The notes under the pieces: model-generated
What the model saw: only the letters and a program-made list of their open reading frames with translations
Told to the model about the DNA's origin: nothing
The model's database searches: none
Position numbers and translations under genes: made by a program
Origin: Geotalea sp. SG265
GTDB lineage: Bacteria > Desulfobacterota > Desulfuromonadia > Geobacterales > Geobacteraceae
Reading direction: 5' to 3'
DNA length: 64,000 nucleotides
Assembly (NCBI RefSeq): GCF_022808985.1
Contig: NZ_JAKZFT010000007.1
Location: 62,001-126,000 of the forward strand
Shown: piece after piece, positions 57,154-64,000 of the stretch
Position numbering within the stretch: the stretch's first letter is position 1
Layout: the number at the start of each line of letters is the position of its first letter

Positions 57154-59398
57154 TATTTTCCTCGAATATGGGGACTGTAAAAGAGAAGACATTACCCCCC
57201 TCTTTGCCGGCATTGTAAAAGATTTTGCCGTGGTGCTTTTCGATGATTTCCTTGCAGATGGCAAGCCCCAGGCCCGTTCCCCCCTGCATTGGCTGGTCCG
57301 TTTCAAGCTGCTGGAACTTCTTGAACAGCTTATCCCGGTCCGCCCATTGGATCGCCTTGGCCCGGTCTGCCACCGAAACGGTCAGAAAATTTCCTTCCTG
57401 TTCTGCCAGTACCATAACTATTTTACCCTCCGGGGAAAATTTGACGGCATTGGAAAGGAGATTGGTCAAGACCTGAATCAATCGATCGTAATCTCCGTAA
57501 ACAAGCGGCAGATGATCGCCGAGGCTGTTGATGATGGATATATTGCGGCTCTGGGCAAAGGTCTTAATCTCCTCCACGGCGTATACCACCAGCTCCCCCA
57601 TGGAAAGGGACTTGAAGGTAAACTCCATCCCCCCCGATTCCATGCGGGAAATATCGAGTATTTCACTGATCATCCGAATGAGGCGCTGGGTGTTGCGCAG
57701 ACATACGGAGAGAAGCTGCCGCTCCGTATTGGTGAACCATTTTCCCCGGTTGAGCAAGAGCTGCAGCGACCCTTTCATGGAAGTCAGGGGTGTCTTCAGT
57801 TCATGGGAAACGGTGGAGATGAATTCGGTCTTCATCCGGTCGATCTCTTCTTCCGTAGTGATATCCCTGAGCGACATGACGATGCCGGCAAACTGATTCC
57901 CTTCCCGTGCCATGGGGGCCAGGTTTACCTTCAGTCTTTTTCCTTTCAGGGTCAGGTCCTCCTGGCGGCTGGCGACAGGTCCCCAAGTCTCCTTGATCTC
58001 CCGGATGCATTGCACCAGATTGGCAAAGTCCCCCGATGTCCCCAGCTGCTCGACCGGTTGGCCGACCACCTTGTAGGGAACCAGATTCAGGATCGCCTGT
58101 GCCGCCGGATTGAAGAGGATGATCCTGCCCTCGCTGTCGGTAACGAGCACCCCTTCCACCATGCTGGTCAGGATGGTTTCGAGCCGCCCCATTTCCATGG
58201 AGAGCTCCGCAGTCCGCATGGTTACCTTTTTTTCCAGAAGCTCATTGAGTTCCTGCAGATCCCGGTTCTTTCTGGAAATGATGCTGTCCCTTTCGGCAAG
58301 GGCGTTGACCATCCTGTTGAACGACCCGGCCAGCTCCCCCACCTCATCGTGACTCCTGACGACGACACGCTGGCTCAGGTCCCCCATCTCGATCAGCCTG
58401 GCCCCGTTTGCCAGCTCCTGAATGGGTCCGGAAAAACGCCGCGCCGCAATAAAGGCGATGGCAAAAGAGAGGAGGATGCCGATAACCGCAGAGAAGAGGA
58501 TGTTTTTCAGGCTGTCGACCCGTATCTTTTGCAGATTTTCCTTGGAAAGGGCAACCGACAGGGAACCGACGAAATCGCCACGACTGTTGGTCAGGGGTTC
58601 GAAAACGGTTTCGTACTCCTGGTCGCCGATCTCCGCCCGCCCCCGGTAGGAATAACCCTTTTGCAGTCTTTCCAGAATATGGGGCTCCATCACCGCATTC
58701 TGCTGATTATCTTCGGAACGGTTGCTGGCAATGCGCATGCCGCGCATGCTCACGGCTACCTCGGCATCTTCGCCAAAAATGTCCTGAACCTTGAACGGCA
58801 GATAAGGGTCGTTGTTTAGTTTGTCTGCTGCGACGACTCCTCCCAGCAGTGTCCCGTCCGGCTTGAAGATGGGCATGGCAACCACGACCACCATCGCCTC
58901 ATTGTCGATGCCGGCAGGCTCTTCTTCCTGCCGCAGGAATTTGGCATCCACCAGTTCAGTGGAAAACACCACCTTCTTTTCCCGGTACATCTGCCTGACG
59001 ATTTCCGGAAGACTGAACAATTCTCCGGCGCGATCACTGTTATACCGGGCAATCACCCTGCCTAGCGGGTCGATGATGGTCAGGGTATCCACGAAGGGGA
59101 GGACCTTTTTCCAGCGGTGCAGCGCGTCCCTGAGCCAGACGGAATCCCGCCGGGCCAGGTGCTCCTGAACGGGAGGCGCCATAATGGGTTGCATCAGGGA
59201 AATTTTTATCTGGTCCGCCCTGACATGGAATTGGCTGCGGGCATAATTGAGGTGCTCTTCCAGTCCGTGGGCAATGTCGTATTCGACGTGCTTTTCCAGA
59301 CCTTCGAAGGTGGTAAAGAGGAGGGTTGTATAGGAGACTACCAGAATAAGTAGTATGGATAAGAACAGCTTGCTTCTTATGCTGAGCCTTAATTGCAT
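57143..59398 (-). CDS. dCache-HAMP-PAS histidine kinase with altered G1 box
   Basis: A 751-residue membrane kinase from the ATG at 59398. Spans near residues 8-28 and 304-322; the 270-residue periplasmic part looks like a double Cache sensor (VDTLTIIDPLGRVIARYNSD). HAMP about 323-375, PAS about 400-510, HisKA about 520-590 with H in STVSHELKTPL, ATPase domain 630-751 with N box (NLLSNAVKF) and G2 (GGTGLGLAIC). The G1 box reads V-A-D-R-A-K-A-I where D-x-G-x-G-I is usual: both glycines are missing, which may weaken ATP binding. It is the first of the kinase block. Confidence 0.88.
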   Translation of the reverse strand: MQLRLSIRSKLFLSILLILVVSYTTLLFTTFEGLEKHVEYDIAHGLEEHLNYARSQFHVRADQIKISLMQPIMAPPVQEHLARRDSVWLRDALHRWKKVLPFVDTLTIIDPLGRVIARYNSDRAGELFSLPEIVRQMYREKKVVFSTELVDAKFLRQEEEPAGIDNEAMVVVVAMPIFKPDGTLLGGVVAADKLNNDPYLPFKVQDIFGEDAEVAVSMRGMRIASNRSEDNQQNAVMEPHILERLQKGYSYRGRAEIGDQEYETVFEPLTNSRGDFVGSLSVALSKENLQKIRVDSLKNILFSAVIGILLSFAIAFIAARRFSGPIQELANGARLIEMGDLSQRVVVRSHDEVGELAGSFNRMVNALAERDSIISRKNRDLQELNELLEKKVTMRTAELSMEMGRLETILTSMVEGVLVTDSEGRIILFNPAAQAILNLVPYKVVGQPVEQLGTSGDFANLVQCIREIKETWGPVASRQEDLTLKGKRLKVNLAPMAREGNQFAGIVMSLRDITTEEEIDRMKTEFISTVSHELKTPLTSMKGSLQLLLNRGKWFTNTERQLLSVCLRNTQRLIRMISEILDISRMESGGMEFTFKSLSMGELVVYAVEEIKTFAQSRNISIINSLGDHLPLVYGDYDRLIQVLTNLLSNAVKFSPEGKIVMVLAEQEGNFLTVSVADRAKAIQWADRDKLFKKFQQLETDQPMQGGTGLGLAICKEIIEKHHGKIFYNAGKEGGNVFSFTVPIFEENNGK

Positions 59399-59463
59399 AA
59401 GGGTGCCTTTGCACGGCAAGAGTGACGAAAAGGAGGGACGTGAACTATGGGAAATAAAGCCTG

Positions 59464-60477
59464 TTAGTACTCTTCCGCTTTCAGATCTCTCGACATCAGC
59501 TCCAACACTGCTTCGCGAGCTGATTTGTCCCGGTACAGCACTTCGTAGACCTTTTCGGTAATCGGCATCTCGACCTTGAGGCGAGCCGCCAGGTTATAGG
59601 CCGACTCCGTTGTCTTCACCCCTTCAGCGACCATGCGCATTTCACCGAGAATCTCGGTCAGGCGTCTCCCGCGCCCCAATTCCATACCGACGGTGCGATT
59701 GCGGGAAAGGTCCCCCGTACAGGTGAGAACAAGATCTCCCATGCCTGCCAGACCGGCAAATGTGGCTTCCCGGGCGCCCAATGCCCTGCCAAGACGCGTC
59801 ATTTCCGCCAGCCCACGGGTAATGAGAGCGGCCCTGGTATTATGGCCGAAGCCAAGGCCGTCGGAGATGCCAGCGGCGATGGCGATGACGTTTTTGATCG
59901 CCCCCCCCAGCTCTACCCCCGTCACATCATTGTTGGTGTAAACGCGGAACTTGTCGGTGTTGAATACCTGCTGGACCTTTTTGGCGATTTCACCCTTTTC
60001 GGCAGCGACGGCAACGGCTGTAGGCATCTCCTGGGCCACTTCCCGTGCAAAACTCGGGCCGGAGAGTGCGGAAAATCGGCTGTAAAGCCCCGCGGGGAGC
60101 AATTCTCCATAAACCTGGGAGACGGTCATCAGCGTCTCTACCTCTATCCCTTTGGAGGCACTGACGATGATTGCCGAGGGGGAAAGAAAGGGAAGGGCAT
60201 TCTGCACCACGCTGCGCGTCACCTGGGACGGCACGACAAACAGGAGCAGCGCCTTGTCCGCCACCGCCTCCTTAAGGACATGGGTATACCTGAGGGTTGG
60301 GGAAAGGGTTATTCCCGGCAGGAAAAGGCTATTGCACCGCGTCCTGCCCATTTCCTCAACCAGTTCGGGCTCGTAGGCCCAGAGGGTAACCTCGTGTCCT
60401 TTTTTGGCCAGCAGGTCCGCCAAGGTTGTCCCCCAGCTTCCCGCCCCTATTACCCCTATCTTTTCCGGTATGAACAT
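59464..60477 (-). CDS. gpsA: glycerol-3-phosphate dehydrogenase [NAD(P)+]
   Basis: A 337-residue enzyme: N-terminal Rossmann domain with G-A-G-S-W-G-T (IGVIGAGSWGTTLA), S-A-S-K-G-I-E, L-S-G-P-S-F-A-R-E-V catalytic region with the following V-E-L-G-G-A-I-K-N catalytic lysine, and the C-terminal helical domain. It makes sn-glycerol 3-phosphate from dihydroxyacetone phosphate for phospholipid synthesis. It lies 45 bp beyond the HEAT-repeat-like gene and upstream of the kinase block. Confidence 0.95.
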   Translation of the reverse strand: MFIPEKIGVIGAGSWGTTLADLLAKKGHEVTLWAYEPELVEEMGRTRCNSLFLPGITLSPTLRYTHVLKEAVADKALLLFVVPSQVTRSVVQNALPFLSPSAIIVSASKGIEVETLMTVSQVYGELLPAGLYSRFSALSGPSFAREVAQEMPTAVAVAAEKGEIAKKVQQVFNTDKFRVYTNNDVTGVELGGAIKNVIAIAAGISDGLGFGHNTRAALITRGLAEMTRLGRALGAREATFAGLAGMGDLVLTCTGDLSRNRTVGMELGRGRRLTEILGEMRMVAEGVKTTESAYNLAARLKVEMPITEKVYEVLYRDKSAREAVLELMSRDLKAEEY

Positions 60478-60522
60478 CTGCTCTCCGTTCTTCAGCGGCA
60501 GTGCCTCGACGGCTGCTCTGCC

Positions 60523-62079
60523 TCAGTCATCCCATTCTTCGCCGGTGTCTATACCGTCCACTTCAAACCCCTCTTCCAGAGCCTCGCGAGCCATATCCAT
60601 GCTCTCCAGGGCGAAGCGGCGCAAAAAAGGGTGAAAATGGTACGGCAGCCTGAAGTTGGCAATACTGCCCGCCAGCACCGCCGTGTTTTCCGCCAGCCGA
60701 GGGTTGCGCCCCGCCCGGCCCATGAGATCCGCAACCAGCAGCAACCGCCGGTGGATGCGCTCGATCTGCGGCGAAAAAAGCTCCTCGCAGAATCGTTTCA
60801 GGATCATTTCTAAACCGCGGCTCCGCTCGCTGCCCCCTGACTTCAGCTCCAGTTCGCGCCATTGGGCGGCATAGCCATAGACCCTGCTGTCGGTCATGAA
60901 CCAGCAGGAAAAAAAATCGTCATCGGCTACTTCGTCCAGACAGCCGGCAGCAAGGGATGGGAAAGTTGTCGCCGGCTGCAGTGGAGGATCATAGGGGGCC
61001 GGCACCAGCTCTTCGCCGTTGAACATACCGCTTCGCACCAGGAATTCGGCCGGCAGTTCCGTTGCCGTTTCACGGTTCCGGTACAAGGCATCCCGGAGCA
61101 GGCACAGGGCATATTCAGGTTCGACGGCAACAACCTCTTCCTCACCCTGCAACTCGATCAATTCATCCTCAAGCTTCGCTGGCGGGGCAGAGGAGCTTCC
61201 CCGGGCGCCAACGATGCCGACGACCTCATGGAGCTGCAGGGACAGATATGTCAGGGTGTCTCTCCCCGTGCTGCGCGCAAATACAAGTGTGCGGTACCCA
61301 TCACCATCGGGAGGGCCGGTACAGCAGCGGTGAAAGGGAAGGGGAGCTTCCCTTTCACCTGCGCTTTCAGGCACGATCCCCAGAAACGAGAGGCGGCGCA
61401 GGCTCCGGGTTGCCGGCCCGCCAGCGAGCTCCGGCGTCCGGGACAAGTGATCCCGCAGCAGTACTGCAGACTCCTGGTGCCTTATGTATCCCAGGGCAGA
61501 CAGCGCTGCGGCCGTAATGTCGTCGTCGCCGGTCCTGAGCATAATTTCCAGCAGGCTGACTACTCGCGGGTCGTCCATCCGCGCCAGCTGCCCGACCGTC
61601 GTCAAACGCATCTCCCGCGGGTAGAGCAGGAACTCCTCCATGAAAGCGACGAGTCCTTCTTCGCCCCCGCCCAAAATCTGGGGAAGGGAAAGGGAGCCAC
61701 CGTTACCACTGCCTGACAGGCGGGAGGAAAGGGGAGGGTGGGTCACATCGACACCTTGACCTTCCAGTGTGGATCGTATTGCCGCTCTGGCAACATCGTC
61801 CAGGTCCCTGCGCTTCAGTGCCATCCCGATCAGCTGGTCCAGCCACTCTTCCGGGTCGAAAAAATCCAGAAGATAAACGTAGCGGGAAATATGATCGCCG
61901 CATTGCTCCAGCCAGAGACGGCGCACCAGCTGACGGAGGGCAACAGAGTCTGATTTTTTCAGGGCCCGGCCGATCTCTTCCAGCTCACCAAGGCTGATAT
62001 CATCCTCTTTTACCCTATCCAGCAGGCGTACGATTCCGCGGCGTTCGTCGAGGCTTGTGTCTGGTTTTCGCAGGTGCAT
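60523..62079 (-). CDS. HEAT-repeat-like protein of unknown function
   Basis: A 518-residue soluble protein from the ATG at 62079 (GGAAGGACC upstream). Residues 20-240 contain helical pairs of HEAT/PBS-lyase type (LVRRLWLEQCGDHISRYVYL, ARMDDPRVVSLLEIMLRTGD, TAAALSALGYIRHQES). The remainder is not recognised and has no catalytic motif. HEAT-type proteins bind partner proteins. The position between gyrA and gpsA is typical of Geobacter-like genomes, but no role follows from it. Confidence 0.7.
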   Translation of the reverse strand: MHLRKPDTSLDERRGIVRLLDRVKEDDISLGELEEIGRALKKSDSVALRQLVRRLWLEQCGDHISRYVYLLDFFDPEEWLDQLIGMALKRRDLDDVARAAIRSTLEGQGVDVTHPPLSSRLSGSGNGGSLSLPQILGGGEEGLVAFMEEFLLYPREMRLTTVGQLARMDDPRVVSLLEIMLRTGDDDITAAALSALGYIRHQESAVLLRDHLSRTPELAGGPATRSLRRLSFLGIVPESAGEREAPLPFHRCCTGPPDGDGYRTLVFARSTGRDTLTYLSLQLHEVVGIVGARGSSSAPPAKLEDELIELQGEEEVVAVEPEYALCLLRDALYRNRETATELPAEFLVRSGMFNGEELVPAPYDPPLQPATTFPSLAAGCLDEVADDDFFSCWFMTDSRVYGYAAQWRELELKSGGSERSRGLEMILKRFCEELFSPQIERIHRRLLLVADLMGRAGRNPRLAENTAVLAGSIANFRLPYHFHPFLRRFALESMDMAREALEEGFEVDGIDTGEEWDD

Positions 62080-62105
62080 GAGGTCCTTCCGCCGCACGAA
62101 CGTTT

Positions 62106-64000
62106 TTACTCCAGTTCTTCCCCCTCGACATCGAGGGGGGCGTCACCGGGTTCGTCGCCGTCCTCTTCCTCTTTCTCGGCCAGGCGTGCCACTGCCACCA
62201 CCCGCTCGTTTTCTTCGGTCACCATCAGGCGCACCCCCTGGGTATTGCGGCCAATGATGGAGAAGCCTTCCACCGGCACCCGCAATATTTTTCCCTGGTC
62301 GGTGATCAGCATCAGGTCGTTTTCGTCCACCACCTGCTTGATGTCGACTACGCAGCCATTGCGCTCGGTGGTCTTGATGGTGATGATTCCTTTGCCCCCC
62401 CGTGACTGGCAGCGGTACTCGCTCAGCTCGGTCCGTTTGCCAAAGCCGTTTTCCGTGACAGTGAAGAGCGTGGAATCGGTGAATTCCTCGTTGATGATCT
62501 CCATGCCTATCACCAGGTCGTCATCCTCCAGGGTCATGCCCCGCACCCCGCGCGACACCCGGCCGACGGTCCGCACCTCCGACTCCTTGAAACGGATCGA
62601 CTTGCCGTTTTTCGATGCCAGCAACACATCCTGGCGCCCGTCGGTCACTGCCACGGAGATAAGCTTGTCACCCTCGTCCAGATTGACGGCGATGATGCCA
62701 CCAAGCCGCGGATGGGAATATTCCATGAGCGGTGTCTTTTTGGCGACGCCGTTGCGGGTCGCCATCATGATGAACTTGTCCTCGGCAAACTCCTTGACCG
62801 GGAGGATGGCGGTGATCTTCTCGTTAGCCGAGAGGTTGAGGAGGTTGACGATTGCCTTACCCCTGGTGGCGCGCCCTGCTTCGGGGATTTCATAGACCTT
62901 CAACCAGTAGACCTTGCCCGCATCGGTAAAGAACATCAGGTAATCCTTGGAAGAGGCAATGAACAGCTGTTCGACGAAATCCTCTTCCTTGGTCTTCATC
63001 CCGGTTTTGCCCTTGCCACCGCGGCGCTGGGCACGGTACATGGTTACCGCATTGCGCTTGATGTAACCGGAATGGGAAATGGTCACCACCATGTCCTCTT
63101 CGACGATGGTGTCTTCCAGGGAAATCTCCGCCGTCTGGTCGATGATCTCGGTGCGCCGCTTGTCACCGAACTTCTCTTTCAGCTCCAGGAGTTCTGAAAC
63201 GATGATCTTGAGAATCTCCGTTTCTGAAGCGAGGATCTCCTTGAGACGGGCAATGTAACGGAGGATCTCGTGGTATTCCTCGATGATCTTGTCACGCTCC
63301 ATGCCGGTGAGGCGGTGGAGGCGCATCTCCAGGATCGCCTGGGCCTGCAGCTCGGAAAGCCTGACCGGCTTGGCGTATTCGCCGTGGTTGGCCGGCAGGG
63401 CGAGGCCGAGCTTTTTCAGCCACTCCTCGTCTGAGAAGATCCCCGACATGAGCCCTTCCTTGGCCTCGGCCGGGGTCTTAGAGCCGCGGATCAACTCGAT
63501 GACCGCATCTAGCCAATCGAGGGCAATCTTCAGGCCTTCCAGGATATGGGCCCTCGCCTCGGCCTTTTTCAGATCGAAGATGGTGCGGCGGGTGACGATC
63601 TCCCGGCGGTGATCGATGAAGTGGTTGATGGTCTCGCGCAGGGTCAGGATCCTTGGCCGGTTGTTGACGATAGCCAGCATGATGATGCCGAAGGAAGACT
63701 GCATCTGGGTCTGCTTATAGAGGTGGTTGAGGACGATCTGCGGATTCTCGTCCTTTTTCAGCTCTATGACGATGCGCATCCCTTCCCGGTCCGACTCATC
63801 CCTGAGGTCAGAGATGCCTTCGATCTTCTTTTCCCGGACCAACTCGGCGATCTTTTCCACCAGCCGCGCCTTGTTCACCTGGTATGGAATTTCTGTGACG
63901 ACGATGGACTGGCGCTCGGTCTTCTTGTGGGTCTCAATCATTGCCCGGGCCCGCATCTGAATGATGCCCCGACCGGTGGAGTAGGCGGAAACGATTCCCT
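62106..64000 (-). CDS. gyrA: DNA gyrase subunit A, C-terminal part (cut by window edge)
   Basis: About 630 residues of GyrA, in frame to the window end, starting within G-I-V-S-A-Y-S-T-G-R-G-I-I-Q-M-R-A-R. Visible: the end of the winged-helix/tower region (VVTEIPYQVNKARLVEKIAE), the coiled coil and gate (LQAQAILEMRLHRLTGMERD), and the beta-pinwheel C-terminal domain with the GyrA box QRRGGKG near the first blade, required for DNA wrapping. The acidic tail (EEEDGDEPGD) is usual. The 5' part, with the active-site tyrosine, lies beyond position 64000. Stop codon at 62106. Confidence 0.97.
   Translation of the reverse strand, partial: GIVSAYSTGRGIIQMRARAMIETHKKTERQSIVVTEIPYQVNKARLVEKIAELVREKKIEGISDLRDESDREGMRIVIELKKDENPQIVLNHLYKQTQMQSSFGIIMLAIVNNRPRILTLRETINHFIDHRREIVTRRTIFDLKKAEARAHILEGLKIALDWLDAVIELIRGSKTPAEAKEGLMSGIFSDEEWLKKLGLALPANHGEYAKPVRLSELQAQAILEMRLHRLTGMERDKIIEEYHEILRYIARLKEILASETEILKIIVSELLELKEKFGDKRRTEIIDQTAEISLEDTIVEEDMVVTISHSGYIKRNAVTMYRAQRRGGKGKTGMKTKEEDFVEQLFIASSKDYLMFFTDAGKVYWLKVYEIPEAGRATRGKAIVNLLNLSANEKITAILPVKEFAEDKFIMMATRNGVAKKTPLMEYSHPRLGGIIAVNLDEGDKLISVAVTDGRQDVLLASKNGKSIRFKESEVRTVGRVSRGVRGMTLEDDDLVIGMEIINEEFTDSTLFTVTENGFGKRTELSEYRCQSRGGKGIITIKTTERNGCVVDIKQVVDENDLMLITDQGKILRVPVEGFSIIGRNTQGVRLMVTEENERVVAVARLAEKEEEDGDEPGDAPLDVEGEELE

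Noticed and set aside
57095-58819. A 574-codon rightward frame over the Cache kinase gene
   Set aside because: Antisense shadow; histidine- and proline-rich composition without domains, while the opposite strand encodes a complete kinase.
1-64000. CRISPR array or insertion sequence
   Set aside because: I saw no regularly spaced direct repeats with unique spacers and no transposase gene. The only mobile element supported is the tRNA-Ser island.

Overview
The window looks like a piece of a chromosome from a Geobacter-type anaerobic deltaproteobacterium (Geobacteraceae, perhaps Geotalea or a close relative). This is inferred from gene content: a rubrerythrin cluster, many hybrid histidine kinases and PAS-GGDEF proteins, an anaerobic cobalamin operon starting with a short CbiX, a hemE next to an AhbD/NirJ-like radical SAM gene, a quinol-type nitric oxide reductase, and gyrA beside gpsA. 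The species was not determined. Most genes lie on the minus strand, and core DNA is GC-rich apart from one AT-richer island.

Layout. 1-990: a short gene resembling the N-terminus of tungsten aldehyde oxidoreductases, preceded by two tandem ~180-bp structured leaders, each ending in an intrinsic terminator (riboswitch candidates). 994-2592: Fur/PerR-like regulator and two rubrerythrin-type peroxide-defence proteins. 2832-5083: sterol desaturase-like enzyme, YagU-like membrane protein, thioredoxin-fold lipoprotein. 5153-5350: tail of a dead integrase. 5365-12678: a 7.3-kb island integrated in the 3' end of a tRNA-Ser(CGA) gene, bounded by 61-bp direct repeats. It carries integrase, repressor, AlpA-like activator, a replication-like protein, a restriction-modification pair, a small-terminase-like protein and unknown genes, and resembles a phage satellite.

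12730-18605: tadA, then a signalling block with two PAS-GGDEF response regulators around a PstS-like periplasmic protein and a histidine kinase. 18763-21704: zur-znuA-znuC-znuB with a palindromic operator. 22031: a PilZ protein behind a sigma-54-like promoter. 22837-34032: an eleven-gene anaerobic cobalamin operon (cbiX, cbiC, cbiD, cbiET, cobI, cobM, cbiG, a secreted protein of unknown role, a fused cobJ-cobQ, cbiB, cobD). 34146-36876: M16 peptidase, YqaA-like membrane protein, secreted OB-fold-like protein. 37051-38307: DAHP synthase behind a 30-codon leader peptide with 12 aromatic codons and two terminators.

38441-47876: secreted protein, hybrid kinase, U32 peptidase/RlhA-like protein, hslO, a qNor-type nitric oxide reductase and small proteins. 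47929-50182: hemE and a heme-related radical SAM protein. 50282-59398: an ABC-2 exporter followed upstream by four consecutive sensor kinases without a DNA-binding output. 59464-64000: gpsA, a HEAT-repeat-like protein and the C-terminal two thirds of gyrA, cut by the window edge.

The main leads for new biology are the tandem leader RNAs, the satellite-like island, the aromatic leader-peptide attenuator, and the dispersed repeat that has become the linker of a CobJ-CobQ fusion.
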